Positions 32,462 to 41,770 of a stretch of DNA of 64,000 nucleotides are shown in pieces. Location of the stretch: contig NZ_SLXK01000014.1 of NCBI RefSeq assembly GCF_004341035.1, positions 1-64,000 of the forward strand. The letters are read 5' to 3'. Position numbers and translations under genes: made by a program. Every line of letters begins with the position of its first letter. The stretch's first letter is position 1. This DNA comes from Scopulibacillus darangshiensis (lineage in GTDB: Bacteria; Bacillota; Bacilli; Bacillales; Sporolactobacillaceae). The notes beneath the pieces were generated by a model that worked only from the letters and a program-made list of their open reading frames with translations, did not search any database and was not told where the DNA came from.

Positions 32462-33409
32462 ATGCCTGAAACAGAGGACATAAGGAAAGTTTTAGACCGC
32501 CTGGCAAATTGGGATCAACCGATAAACTTTCATCAGCCTGTTGAAATGACACCTGATATTACGGCTTACTTGAATTATTACGGTTTTAATATAGATAACA
32601 TTGACTTTCATTTCGGGAAAATTGATATCGATGAAACAAAAATTATGGTTCAAATTTTTTCGCCAAAACAAAACAAGGGGACAGTTTTCTTATTGCATGG
32701 CTATTTGGATCATGTCGGATATTTAAATCATATTATTCAATACTTAAATGACCATCATTACAATGTCATCAGTTATGACTTGCAAGGCCATGGACTTTCT
32801 GAAGGAGAAAAAGCGTCCGTTGATGCGTTTTCGGATTATGTCTTAACTTTGGAAAAGTTGATGAGAAAGACAAAAAAGGAAATGCCTTTACCTATGTATA
32901 TTATTGGTCATAGCACAGGCGGTGCCATAGCGATCAATTATGCTTTGAAACACAACGACCATCATTTTGAAAAGCTTGTCCTTGCAGCACCGCTTATAAG
33001 GTCCAACTATTGGTACCTATCGAAATTGGGTTTCTATCTTATGAAACCATTTCCCTTTATTGATGACATCAGAAGGAATTTTCGGGAAAACTCTTCAAAT
33101 GAAAAGTATCTCACCTTCTCTAAAAAGGATCCGTTGCAGTCAAAGACAATTCCTTTGGAATGGCTTGGCGCATTAATAAATTGGAATGAGAAAATTAAAA
33201 CATACCCGCCAACTGATATACAGACATGTATCATACAAGGCGATAAGGATGAGACCGTAGAGTGGAAATATAATCTTGAATTTGTCAAAAAAAAGTTCCA
33301 CCATCTAGAGGTATGCCATATCGAGAATGGTCGGCATCAATTGTTTAATGAAAAAAAGAGCATTCGCGAAAAGGTTTTTACAAATATCACCAAATTTTTT
33401 AATAATTAA
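32462..33409 (+). CDS. Alpha/beta hydrolase, lysophospholipase-like
   Basis: A serine hydrolase of about 315 residues in the Hydrolase_4 (monoglyceride lipase/lysophospholipase) group. Motifs: oxyanion FLLHGYLDHVGYL, nucleophile elbow IGHSTGG (G-x-S-x-G), acid residue in IIQGDKDETV and His in NGRHQLFNE. No signal peptide, so it is cytoplasmic or membrane-associated. ATG at 32462 follows AGGAGAAGG; the longer ORF from 32420 is not supported. Confidence 0.85.
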   Translation: MPETEDIRKVLDRLANWDQPINFHQPVEMTPDITAYLNYYGFNIDNIDFHFGKIDIDETKIMVQIFSPKQNKGTVFLLHGYLDHVGYLNHIIQYLNDHHYNVISYDLQGHGLSEGEKASVDAFSDYVLTLEKLMRKTKKEMPLPMYIIGHSTGGAIAINYALKHNDHHFEKLVLAAPLIRSNYWYLSKLGFYLMKPFPFIDDIRRNFRENSSNEKYLTFSKKDPLQSKTIPLEWLGALINWNEKIKTYPPTDIQTCIIQGDKDETVEWKYNLEFVKKKFHHLEVCHIENGRHQLFNEKKSIREKVFTNITKFFNN

Positions 33410-33416
33410 CCTCACA

Positions 33417-33450
33417 CAATCATGCCCCTGTCATTCCCAGGGCATGATTG
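33417..33450 (+). terminator. Terminator after the hydrolase gene
   Basis: CAATCATGCCCC and GGGCATGATTG form an 11-bp stem just past the stop codon; the T-run is weak. Confidence 0.65.
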
Positions 33451-33532
33451 TCCTGAAAGGCGAGCATCAAACCCATAAGTTGATCGTTAACACCAAATTG
33501 GAACCTATATTTCTATAAGAGTGTCTATAACT

Positions 33533-33567
33533 TTAACAATCACTTTACAAAATACTAGTCTTATATT
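33533..33567 (+). promoter_or_regulatory. Pho box and -10 upstream of the alkaline phosphatase
   Basis: TTAACA (33533-33538) and TTTACA (33544-33549) are repeated with the 11-bp period of PhoP sites (TT[ATC]ACA-N5), and TATATT at 33562-33567 could be the -10. A further TTAACA lies at 33487-33492. It suggests phosphate-starvation induction by PhoPR. Confidence 0.6.
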
Positions 33568-33584
33568 AAAAAAGGAGATTTAGA

Positions 33585-33620
33585 ATGAGGTTGAAAATTA
33601 AATCAAAACGTGAGGAGTGA
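33585..33620 (+). CDS. Eleven-residue leader ORF upstream of the phosphatase
   Basis: ATG AGG TTG AAA ATT AAA .. TGA encodes MRLKIKSKREE. It has the best ribosome binding site of the region (AAGGAG 7-8 nt upstream). Its stop codon ends 5 bp before the phosphatase start, and the phosphatase ribosome binding site lies within its last codons. Either a translationally coupled leader peptide, or the mark of a frameshift. Confidence 0.45.
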   Translation: MRLKIKSKREE

Positions 33621-33625
33621 GGAGC

Positions 33626-34906
33626 TTGATAAAAAAACGGGGAATGTTGATTCTGAATGCAGCGATCGCTCTTACTACTGTAACAGCTTTAACGTTTGCT
33701 TCTTTCGCTGATGCTAGCAGTACCGAACGCCATGAAAAAAAGAGCCGCAGCCATCATCATGGCATGGCCAAAAATGTCATTCTTTTTGTAGGAGATGGCA
33801 TGGGGCCAGGGCATCGCAATGCCATCCGTCTGGCTGCAGCAGGAGCCGATGGCGAACTTGCCATGAATGATATGCCATATAGCGGCATGGTACATACCAG
33901 CTCTACCAGCCTTGTGACGGATTCCGCAGCGGCGGCAACAGCAATGGCAGCTGGAATCAAAACCTATAATGGTGCCATTAGTGTAGACCCAGATAAACAG
34001 CCGGTGAAGACGGTTTTGGAATTAGCGGAAAAAGCGGGAAAAGCAACTGGGGTTGTCACAACAAGCCAGGTCACGGACGCAACACCGGCTGCCTTTGGCG
34101 CTCATGTCGCCGACCGGTCCTCACAAAGTGACATTGCCAAGCAATATCTCGAAAACAGTGACATTGATGTTATTCTAGGCGGCGGTGAAGATTATTGGTA
34201 TCCGAAAGGAAGCGCTGGAAAATATCCTGATCATCCAGCTAAGGACCCGGAAGAAGAAAGCAAAGGAACGGAAGGGAATCTAGTAAAAAAAGCTCGAAAG
34301 TTAGGATATAATTATGTGACGAACCAAAAGGAATTAGAAAAAGCTAAAGGTGATAAACTCTTAGGTCTCTTCGCAAACGAGGAAATGTTCGAGCAAAGAC
34401 CTGAAGGTGAAGGAGATCTATATAAACCTGTTGTCCCTTTGCCTGAGATGACCAAAAAGGCAATCGATACGCTCTCACGCAATAATAAAGGTTTCTTCCT
34501 CATGGTAGAAGAAGAAGGCATCGATGAAATGTCACATGAAAACAATGCGAAACAAATGATAAAGGCTGGCAAGCAATTGGACAAGTCAGTAGAGGTTGCC
34601 AAAAAGTTTGCAAAAAAACATCCTGACACACTTGTACTAGTAACCGCAGACCATGGCTGCGGGGGCATATCAATAGAGGACGTGTCCAATAAAGATGAGT
34701 CCGGCGAAGGCATTTCCAAGGAGGACGGGCCAATTAAAGCAGCCCACTTGGATCAACAATTTACAATAGACTGGACCACATCGGGCCATTCAGCTGTTGA
34801 TGTCCCGTTAACAGCGATGGGGCCGGGAGCACAGCTGTTTGCGGGTGTCTATGAAAATACTCATATACACGATGCCCTGATTAAAGCCATGCGGCTGAAG
34901 CAATGA
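33626..34906 (+). CDS. phoA: Secreted alkaline phosphatase
   Basis: A PhoA-family enzyme of about 426 residues hydrolysing phosphomonoesters outside the membrane. A signal peptide fills residues 1-30 (basic start, LNAAIALTTVTALTFASFADAS). Metal and active-site motifs: ILFVGDGMG (Zn/Mg Asp), VTDSAAAATAMAAG (nucleophile Ser), VEEEGIDEMSHENN, VTADHGCGG and TSGHSAVDVPL. The TTG at 33626 follows GAGGAG by 8 nt; the GTG at 33617 abuts it. Controlled by a probable Pho box, and preceded by a leader ORF. Resembles B. subtilis PhoA/PhoB. Confidence 0.92.
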   Translation: MIKKRGMLILNAAIALTTVTALTFASFADASSTERHEKKSRSHHHGMAKNVILFVGDGMGPGHRNAIRLAAAGADGELAMNDMPYSGMVHTSSTSLVTDSAAAATAMAAGIKTYNGAISVDPDKQPVKTVLELAEKAGKATGVVTTSQVTDATPAAFGAHVADRSSQSDIAKQYLENSDIDVILGGGEDYWYPKGSAGKYPDHPAKDPEEESKGTEGNLVKKARKLGYNYVTNQKELEKAKGDKLLGLFANEEMFEQRPEGEGDLYKPVVPLPEMTKKAIDTLSRNNKGFFLMVEEEGIDEMSHENNAKQMIKAGKQLDKSVEVAKKFAKKHPDTLVLVTADHGCGGISIEDVSNKDESGEGISKEDGPIKAAHLDQQFTIDWTTSGHSAVDVPLTAMGPGAQLFAGVYENTHIHDALIKAMRLKQ

Positions 34907-34914
34907 TATACTGC

Positions 34915-34949
34915 ATATCCCTTTTGTGATAAGCAAAAGGGATATTTTC
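34915..34949 (+). terminator. Alkaline phosphatase terminator
   Basis: ATATCCCTTTTG and CAAAAGGGATAT form a perfect 12-bp stem followed by TTTTC. Confidence 0.9.
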
Positions 34950-35054
34950 ACCTTATTTTTAACCTCGAATTAAAGCAGCTTATAAATAAAGAAAACTCGC
35001 CGATTGGCGAGCCTTTGGCGAAGACAGAGGCATAGTTGCACTTATGTGCGTCAG

Positions 35055-35078
35055 AAAGTTATACTTTCTGATTAACTA
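35055..35078. repeat. Dispersed intergenic repeat, copy 1
   Basis: AAAGTTATACTTTCTGATTA followed by ACTA matches sequences at 41705-41730 and 61010-61036. The first part is itself a hairpin (AGAAAGT/ACTTTCT). This copy is also preceded by ACTTATGTGC, as is the third copy (ACTTATGTCC). Confidence 0.7.
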
Positions 35079-35087
35079 AAAAACAAC

Positions 35088-35414
35088 CTATTTTCTTATG
35101 TTAAAGTGCGCATTCAATTGTCCTCGAATCATTTTGTTGACATCTTCTCTTGTTTGCTTGCCTTTAGCTTTCTTTATCATGTCTTTTCTGATTTCAAAGG
35201 TTTGCACACCTTCTTCTATTTTGTCGGCTATATCTCCCAATATTTCTATATCCGAAAATGAATATTTGCGAGTGCCGCGTTCGGTTCGTTCTGGAAAAAT
35301 GAGATTTCTTTCTTCATAATAGCGAATTTGCCTTTGAGACAGTCCGGTGATTTCACTTACAATACCAATTGTGATCACTTTCTTTTCTTTATACGATAGC
35401 TTTCCATCTGACAT
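35088..35414 (-). CDS. tnrA: Nitrogen regulator TnrA
   Basis: A MerR-family regulator of about 108 residues with [20 protein letters not shown] as the HTH and a [11 protein letters not shown] wing. The short C-terminus ending [12 protein letters not shown] is the TnrA tail that binds feedback-inhibited glutamine synthetase; GlnR lacks this QLNAHF ending. The ATG at 35414 follows GGGGGAG; the ATG at 35429 has none. It lies downstream of amtB, a known TnrA target, on the same strand. Likely global activator under nitrogen limitation. Confidence 0.9.
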   Translation of the reverse strand: MSDGKLSYKEKKVITIGIVSEITGLSQRQIRYYEERNLIFPERTERGTRKYSFSDIEILGDIADKIEEGVQTFEIRKDMIKKAKGKQTREDVNKMIRGQLNAHFNIRK

Positions 35415-35488
35415 AACTTTCTCCCCCATTTAAGGGTGGACCCCTTATCTCAATTTTAAGGTAATACCGTTAAAAACGGAAAGGTTAG

Positions 35489-36754
35489 TTAACTCGTTTT
35501 TCTTTGTTTGGTGTTTTGAAAAACCTCCGGATATCCATAGCTTCCATGTTCACTTAAATCCAAGCCAAGGGTTTCCTCTTCTTTTGTAACCCGAAGGCCA
35601 TTCATTAATTTTTTCATGGCAAACAGTATGGCAAAAGATACTGTAAAAGCATATACACCGGATATGACGACTTCCATTACCTGAACGCCGAGTTGAGTTA
35701 GTCCTCCCCCATAAAACAAGCCTGGCAATCCAACTGTCGCAAGCTTCGGCGTTGCAAATAGCCCTGTAGATAATGTTCCCCAAATCCCGGGAACCCCATG
35801 AACGGAAATGGCATAAATCGGATCATCAATTCTTCGTTTTTCAACAAACCTCATACTGCAGAATACAAGGATTCCGGCAACGAAACCAATAACAACAGCA
35901 GCCCATGTTTCAACAAAGGCGCATGAAGCCGTGATTGCCACAAGTCCGGCAAGTGCCCCATTAAGCAATGTAGGTACGTCAGTTTTTCCTAACACGATCC
36001 AGGAAATGATTGAAGCGGCAACAACGCCCGCTGCAGCTGCTAAGTTGGTATTTATAGACACAAACCCAAAAAAGCCGTTATCGACCGAAATTGTACTGCC
36101 TGCATTAAAACCGAACCATCCGATCCATAATATCAGGACACCCAGGGCGGTAAAGACTTGATTATGCCCGTAAATATGATTCGCTGAGCCGTCCTTGTTG
36201 AACCTTCCGATCCTCGGCTTAAGGAGAATCGTCGCGGCAAATGCCGCCACGGCCCCGGTTAGGTGGACAACAGTTGAACCGGCGAAGTCTTGGCCGCCAT
36301 GGTCGGCAAGCCACCCTCCTCCCCAAATCCAGTGAGCAATAACGGGGTAAACAAGTGCAGAAAACAGAATAGAGAAAACGAGATATACCGAAAGCTTCGC
36401 ACGCTCAGCGAAACCGCCAAACGCAACAGTTAAAGATATCGCTGCGAACGCAAGCTGGAATAGAAAATATACAGAGGTTGAAAGCCCTAATCCTTTCATT
36501 ACATAACCGGAATAGAAAAAGTCCGACAAACCCACAAAGAGATTGCCATTTTTGCCGAAGATGAATCCGAAACCAATTGCCCAGAACACAAGCGCTGCAA
36601 TACTGAATGTAAAAATCGTTTTCCCCGCAATATGACCGGCATTTTTCATCCGCGTTGATCCAGCCTCGAGCAAGATAAAACCGCCGAGCATGAAAATAAC
36701 TAAAATCGCCGAAAGCATAACCCATACACTGTTCATAAGATATGTGACATCCAT
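35489..36754 (-). CDS. amtB: Ammonium transporter AmtB/NrgA
   Basis: A 421-residue Amt-family channel with 11 TM helices. The pore signature region DFAGSTVVHLTGAVAAFAA (first pore His) and the second His in YAISVHGVPGIWGTL are present, as is the first-helix region MLGGFILLEAGSTR. It takes up ammonium at low concentration. The usual glnK/nrgB partner is not adjacent; tnrA is instead. The ATG has AGGGGGG upstream, and a TnrA box lies about 50 bp upstream of the predicted transcription start. Confidence 0.95.
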   Translation of the reverse strand: MDVTYLMNSVWVMLSAILVIFMLGGFILLEAGSTRMKNAGHIAGKTIFTFSIAALVFWAIGFGFIFGKNGNLFVGLSDFFYSGYVMKGLGLSTSVYFLFQLAFAAISLTVAFGGFAERAKLSVYLVFSILFSALVYPVIAHWIWGGGWLADHGGQDFAGSTVVHLTGAVAAFAATILLKPRIGRFNKDGSANHIYGHNQVFTALGVLILWIGWFGFNAGSTISVDNGFFGFVSINTNLAAAAGVVAASIISWIVLGKTDVPTLLNGALAGLVAITASCAFVETWAAVVIGFVAGILVFCSMRFVEKRRIDDPIYAISVHGVPGIWGTLSTGLFATPKLATVGLPGLFYGGGLTQLGVQVMEVVISGVYAFTVSFAILFAMKKLMNGLRVTKEEETLGLDLSEHGSYGYPEVFQNTKQRKTS

Positions 36755-36812
36755 GGTAAGGCCCCCCTAAAAAAGGATAACTTTTGATTTTGATAACTAT
36801 TAACCTGGGTTT

Positions 36813-36864
36813 ATAGTAAACTAGGGGAACAGAAAAGGCATGGTTGTTGTCAGATAATTTAACA
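36813..36864 (-). promoter_or_regulatory. TnrA-activated amtB promoter
   Basis: TGTCAGATAATTTAACA (36848-36864) is a perfect TGTNA-N7-TNACA TnrA/GlnR box. On the minus strand TACTAT (36813-36818) is a -10 with no good -35. The box centre lies about 50 bp before the inferred start point, where TnrA activates nrgAB in B. subtilis. Confidence 0.85.
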
Positions 36865-36964
36865 TAGAAATAATAATTTCTTTATAAACAATTCCATTGT
36901 ATTTTTCAGTCACAAAAAATATAATGACAGGATAGATTAATTTATTAGGCACAGGCAGGAATGG

Positions 36965-37948
36965 GTGATCACTTTGAAAGCTTTTATACTAGGCATTTTA
37001 GCTTCATTTTTCTTTGCTTTCACATTTATTCTGAACCGCTCAATGGAAATATCCGGGGGCAGCTGGCTATGGAGCGCATCCTTGCGTTTTATTTTTATGG
37101 TTCCTTTCCTTTTTATTATTGTTTCTTTCAGAAGAAACATCATGCCGCTTCTCAAAGGCATGGTTAAAAACCCGTTACCTTGGGTCATATGGAGTTTCTT
37201 TGGATTTGTACTCTTCTATGCCCCCATTACCTTTGCTGCGGCTTACGGACCGGGTTGGCTGACCGCAGGAACATGGCAATTGACGATTATTGCCGGCATG
37301 CTGCTCAGCCCATTATTCTATGAATGGCGCCAAACCGCAGACGGACTTATTAAAACAAGACAGTCCCTTGCTCTGAAGCCTTTGGCTGCCTCTTCTATAA
37401 TCATCATTGGCGTTGCCCTAATGCAAGGGAATAATATTCATGGCCTGTCTTGGCATCTTATCGTGACTAGTATGCTCCCTGTCATTGTTGCCGCGTTTTC
37501 TTATCCACTTGGCAACCGAAAAATGATGGAGGCGTGTAATGGAGAGTTTGACACTTACCAAAGAGTGCTTGGCATGACATTAGGCAGCCTGCCATTTTGG
37601 ATCATAATGGCCATCATAGGGTGGGTCAAAACTGGACCTCCCAGCTCAGGGCAATTAACTCAAACCTTTATTGTTGCTATCTGCTCAGGAGTCATAGCTA
37701 CGGTCCTCTTTTTTATGGCAACAGATATGGTCAGAACAGAGCCTCATAAGCTGGCAGCGGTGGAAGCCACGCAATCCGGTGAAGTCATTTTCACATTATT
37801 AGGCGAAATAGTGCTTTTATCTGGAAATATACCTTCATTATTGTCATTGACCGGTTTATTTTTGATCATAGCGGGGATGATTGTTAATAGTTTTGTCTCC
37901 AGTCAGCCAAATTCGACGCAAAAAAGGAAGAAATCCAGAACCGCTTAA
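36965..37948 (+). CDS. DMT-superfamily multidrug-resistance-like exporter
   Basis: A 327-residue membrane protein with about ten hydrophobic helices in two EamA-like halves. The N-terminal motif ILASFFFAFTFILNRSME and WLTAGTWQLTIIAG fit the EmrE-like family of long DMT proteins. The C-terminus is basic (STQKRKKSRTA). The substrate is unknown. Start: GTG at 36965 behind GGCAGGAA, with TTG 36974 as alternative. Its promoter region is divergent from amtB. Confidence 0.75.
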   Translation: MITLKAFILGILASFFFAFTFILNRSMEISGGSWLWSASLRFIFMVPFLFIIVSFRRNIMPLLKGMVKNPLPWVIWSFFGFVLFYAPITFAAAYGPGWLTAGTWQLTIIAGMLLSPLFYEWRQTADGLIKTRQSLALKPLAASSIIIIGVALMQGNNIHGLSWHLIVTSMLPVIVAAFSYPLGNRKMMEACNGEFDTYQRVLGMTLGSLPFWIIMAIIGWVKTGPPSSGQLTQTFIVAICSGVIATVLFFMATDMVRTEPHKLAAVEATQSGEVIFTLLGEIVLLSGNIPSLLSLTGLFLIIAGMIVNSFVSSQPNSTQKRKKSRTA

Positions 37949-38024
37949 AACAGGCGTCATATGTCTGAATTTGGTATAATAAAAGTTCGTTTAACTATAT
38001 CTTCTTAAAATTTGAGGGAAGTCT

Positions 38025-41000
38025 ATGCATGATCATTTACAGATCACTTTTATCCCGACTATCGACGGTGACCGGAAGTTTTTTATCTGGCTGACTGACG
38101 AAGACGGGAAACCAAAAAAGAGAAAAAGCGGCGGCCTTTATAACGTTCTCCGATCCGATACGGAATGGCGTGAGGCCTTTCACTTAGAGCCCCCAATTAA
38201 ATCTGAAGCAACATTCCAGGTGAACTCAGAAATGATAACAACACCTGGGTTGTTATTTTCTATGAATCAGCTGTTTCGGGTCTTTAGGCACCCATCATTT
38301 AATAAAGAAATAAAATTCTCTTTTATATACGGTGAAACCGTCCCTTTCTTTAGGGAAATTGCTGGCGCATTGAAAATCTCATTGGAAAACGGACAATTCT
38401 ATCCAGCCATGTACAATGTGGAGAAAGAGGGTGAAACCTACTTCTTCAGCCAATGGCTTCCCGTTTGCAGCCTTTACGAACAATCAGGATTAATGGCGGG
38501 TTGGCTAAAACAACTGCCGCCTGTTGCCCTTTCGGCAGAGATCTTATCCGAGATTAAAGTGATGCAATGGCTGCATCTGCTTATCAGCTATTGGACAGAT
38601 GCCATCATTCGGCAAACAGCCGGACCCGCTTTTGACAGTGTGATTGACGAATGGCAAGAACAGCAAATAGCTGGTTATGATAGCGGCGCCGATTGGTTTC
38701 ACCAGCTTATTTCAACCGAACCCGGTTTTGTTCAGGTCTCACACAATGTGGGAGAAATCAACGCACTTCAAGCGCTTGAAAGTACGATTAACAGCTGGAC
38801 AGCAGCCATTTCGAAAGATCAGCCAAGCTATTTAATTGAGTCACTAAAAGACTTTAAACAGAGCTTTATGCGCCCGCATATTACGCCTGAGGAACTGTCA
38901 TTCCGCTTTAACCCGGAGAATCTTGAGGATCCCTTTGAGCGGGATAGTCCGTGGCATGTTGATTTGGTTGTTAACGGCCAGCAAAATGGCAGATCAGGTG
39001 TCTTCAGCCTTGATGACATCCTTTCAGGAAACCCCAGAAATTTAATGTGGTTTTTTGAAAAATTGGAAGATGTACGCGGGGCAATGCCGGGATCCATCGC
39101 AAGAGAACTCTATGTTAACAGTGGTGAATCAATGGTTCTATCCACAGAGGATGTTTATGAATTTTATCGGAACGAAAGCTTTTTGAATGACAATCTGATT
39201 GTGTTAAGCTTTCCATCATGGATGGAAGTTCGAAAATCTGATGAAGGGATCGATATGGACTTGGAGATAGATACCAAGTCTTCAATGTTTAGCCTGTCAT
39301 CCATAATTAACTACAACTGGCGAATTTCTGTCGGGGATTTGTCACTTTCCGCTGAAGAATTTAAACAATTGGTGAAGCAGCAGCGCCCTTTCATTAAGCG
39401 GGGAAATGAATGGATACAGTTGCCATTTGAACAAATGCTTGCAGCATACGGATCTTTGGATGAAACAGAATTACTCGTCGGCAGTAAACCGCGTGTACTG
39501 GACGCACTGCGATTAACAGCTGCCCGCCGCCGCAAACGAAAAAAAGATGTTAACCTAAAAATCGGAGCATCGCTTGAAAATTACTTGACCGCCCTCTTTA
39601 AAAAGCCGACAAAAAATTTAACAGTCCCTTTATCCTTTAAAGGGGAGCTCCGTCCCTACCAGAAAACAGGATTTACTTGGCTTGCGCACTTGGAGGAAAA
39701 AGGTGTCGGCGGGTGTCTGGCTGATGATATGGGGCTTGGAAAAACTATCCAGACAATCGCATATCTTGCCCGGATTCTTGACCAAAAAAAAGGACCGGCA
39801 TTAATCATTTGTCCAACATCCTTGATGGGAAATTGGATGAGGGAAATCAACAGCTTTGCACCTAATCTGCGCGTGTACAGCCACCACGGGACCGCACGAT
39901 ACTCTTCCGATCATTTTCAAGAGGCATTGGAACGGTTTGATATTATTATCACAAGTTACACACTTTTCACAAGAGAGATAGAGCACCTTTCCAAATATGT
40001 GTGGTCAAGCGCTGTTTTAGATGAAGCCCAGGCGATCAAAAATCCACAAACGAAAAAAAGTAGAGCTGTCCGCCAGATCAACGCCCGCCACAGGGTTGTT
40101 TTAACGGGAACACCCATTGAAAATCGTTTGGAAGAACTATGGTCTATCATGGAATTTCTTAATCCCGGCTATCTCGGTTCGTTAAAAGGTTTCCGGGAAA
40201 AATTCGCCCGTCCGATCGAAAAGAATAATGATCAAGCGAAGGCAAAGCTTTTGACACAAATGATCCAGCCGTTCCTTCTGCGCCGGGAGAAAACCGACAA
40301 ACGCATCATCAAAGATTTACCGGAAAAGCAGGAAACCAAAGAATTATGTTATTTAAGCAAAGCGCAAGCCACTCTGTATCAATCTGTTGTGGATCAATTG
40401 GTGCAAAAGGTTTCTCAATCAGAGGGCATGAAAAGAAAAGGCATGATTTTGTCAACGCTGACCAAGTTAAAACAAGTCTGTGATCACCCGTCATTGGTCG
40501 CTGATGACACCCAAGGCGAGGATTCTGGCAAAATGACGCGGTTATTTGAAATTGTTGATGCCCTATTTGAGAAAAATGAAAAAGTACTCGTATTTACCCA
40601 ATATGTGAAAATGGGAAAGCTGCTTATCGAGCGCGTGGCAAAACGCCACTCTGATGCTAAGGTGTTTTTCTTGCATGGCAGCCTGACACCTGAAAAACGT
40701 GAAAAAATGATCCGCGCTTTCCGATCTAACGAGAATGAAAAGACATTGTTCGTTCTTTCATTAAAGGCAGGCGGACTCGGCCTCAACTTAACTGAAGCCA
40801 ATCATGTCATTCATTATGATCGCTGGTGGAACCCGGCTGTTGAAGATCAGGCGACAGACCGCGCTTACCGAATTGGCCAGCACCGCAACGTCCAAGTCCA
40901 CAAGCTAATATGTGAAGGAACCTTGGAGCAGCGGATTGATGAACTAATCGAGAAAAAGAAGGGATTAAGCAAACAAATTCTTGGCAAAGGAGAAGGATGG

Positions 41001-41066
41001 ATTACTGAATTGACTGATAAGGAAATCTATGAATTAATCCGCTTAAGGGAGAAGGTGATGTCGTGA
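38025..41066 (+). CDS. ywqA: SNF2-family helicase YwqA
   Basis: A 1013-residue Swi2/Snf2-type ATPase. The N-terminal half (about 1-520) is the variable SNF2_assoc-type region. The helicase core then shows GVGGCLADDMGLGKTIQTIA (Walker A), ICPTSLMGNW (Ia), DEAQ (Walker B), VLTGTPIENRLEELW (III), and in the second RecA lobe VFTQYVKMG, FVLSLKAGGLGLNLTEAN and QATDRAYRIGQ. Overlaps the SWIM-domain gene by 4 bp, the ywqA-ywqB arrangement of B. subtilis. Role in DNA transactions is likely; the specific substrate is not known. RBS GAGGGAAG. Confidence 0.92.
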   Translation: MHDHLQITFIPTIDGDRKFFIWLTDEDGKPKKRKSGGLYNVLRSDTEWREAFHLEPPIKSEATFQVNSEMITTPGLLFSMNQLFRVFRHPSFNKEIKFSFIYGETVPFFREIAGALKISLENGQFYPAMYNVEKEGETYFFSQWLPVCSLYEQSGLMAGWLKQLPPVALSAEILSEIKVMQWLHLLISYWTDAIIRQTAGPAFDSVIDEWQEQQIAGYDSGADWFHQLISTEPGFVQVSHNVGEINALQALESTINSWTAAISKDQPSYLIESLKDFKQSFMRPHITPEELSFRFNPENLEDPFERDSPWHVDLVVNGQQNGRSGVFSLDDILSGNPRNLMWFFEKLEDVRGAMPGSIARELYVNSGESMVLSTEDVYEFYRNESFLNDNLIVLSFPSWMEVRKSDEGIDMDLEIDTKSSMFSLSSIINYNWRISVGDLSLSAEEFKQLVKQQRPFIKRGNEWIQLPFEQMLAAYGSLDETELLVGSKPRVLDALRLTAARRRKRKKDVNLKIGASLENYLTALFKKPTKNLTVPLSFKGELRPYQKTGFTWLAHLEEKGVGGCLADDMGLGKTIQTIAYLARILDQKKGPALIICPTSLMGNWMREINSFAPNLRVYSHHGTARYSSDHFQEALERFDIIITSYTLFTREIEHLSKYVWSSAVLDEAQAIKNPQTKKSRAVRQINARHRVVLTGTPIENRLEELWSIMEFLNPGYLGSLKGFREKFARPIEKNNDQAKAKLLTQMIQPFLLRREKTDKRIIKDLPEKQETKELCYLSKAQATLYQSVVDQLVQKVSQSEGMKRKGMILSTLTKLKQVCDHPSLVADDTQGEDSGKMTRLFEIVDALFEKNEKVLVFTQYVKMGKLLIERVAKRHSDAKVFFLHGSLTPEKREKMIRAFRSNENEKTLFVLSLKAGGLGLNLTEANHVIHYDRWWNPAVEDQATDRAYRIGQHRNVQVHKLICEGTLEQRIDELIEKKKGLSKQILGKGEGWITELTDKEIYELIRLREKVMS

Positions 41067-41626
41067 TGGGTGTTGATTCTATAATTTATGATGGGGAACT
41101 TGTTGACTGGCTGAAGGCTTTCTTCAGCTATACTGAAAGAAGGCGCCTTGGCCGGGGGCAAACACTTTATCAGGAGGATGCGGTCATCGATTTTCACTTA
41201 ACCGAAGAAGGGTTTAAAGCACATATCCATGGCAGCCGATTTAAACCATACCTCGTAAAAGCGACATTTGATGACACCCTTCCTAATCCCGCGGATGTTC
41301 AGCTTGATTGTTCATGCCCAGATAGTGCAGAACCCTGTAAACATGCCATCTGCGCAGTCATCCATTGGGTTGTTGTGATGGATAACCAAAGATCCAATAA
41401 GTGGAATTTAAAGGACATTAATAGATTGAACTCGTTTTCCAGAAGGAGAACCGCGGATGCCCCTGGGAATATTACAGCTCTAGGTAAGCTGCAGGGGCTC
41501 GCTTCGGAGGGGCCACCCGCTGCGGATCAATTTAGTGATGCCGTCTTTTGGCATGTCCATCCTGATTTAAATGATTTGATGAAAGGTATTTATACGGTGG
41601 TTAAAAGGGATCTTGAGAGGATGTAA
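41063..41626 (+). CDS. ywqB: SWIM zinc-finger protein (YwqB-like)
   Basis: A 187-residue protein with a SWIM zinc finger: DCSCPDSAEPCKHAICAVIH (C-x-C-x6-C-x-H), about residues 93-112. SWIM domains bind DNA or proteins and are often partners of SNF2 enzymes. It is much shorter than typical YwqB proteins (several hundred residues), and its C-terminus after the finger is only about 75 residues. Start GTG/ATG at 41063-41066 overlaps the ywqA stop, so the two are coupled. Confidence 0.75.
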   Translation: MMGVDSIIYDGELVDWLKAFFSYTERRRLGRGQTLYQEDAVIDFHLTEEGFKAHIHGSRFKPYLVKATFDDTLPNPADVQLDCSCPDSAEPCKHAICAVIHWVVVMDNQRSNKWNLKDINRLNSFSRRRTADAPGNITALGKLQGLASEGPPAADQFSDAVFWHVHPDLNDLMKGIYTVVKRDLERM

Positions 41627-41704
41627 CAAAAGAGTTACTCCGAAGTCGGCATTAATTAATCCACTTTACCAATATTGATTTTCCCATAAGCCTTTGCTTC
41701 TCAT

Positions 41705-41730
41705 AAAGTTTATACTTTCTGATTAACTAA
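41705..41730. repeat. Dispersed intergenic repeat, copy 2
   Basis: AAAGTTTATACTTTCTGATT followed by AACTAA, in the convergent gap between ywqB and ilvA and abutting the ilvA terminator. Same element as 35055-35078 and 61010-61036. Confidence 0.7.
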
Positions 41731-41767
41731 GAAAGGCACTGACCCTAATCGGGCCAGTGCCTTTCTT
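41729..41767. terminator. ilv-leu operon terminator
   Basis: AAGAAAGGCACTG and CAGTGCCTTTCTT form a perfect 13-bp stem right after the ilvA stop. It serves both strands. Confidence 0.92.
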
Positions 41768-41770
41768 CAT

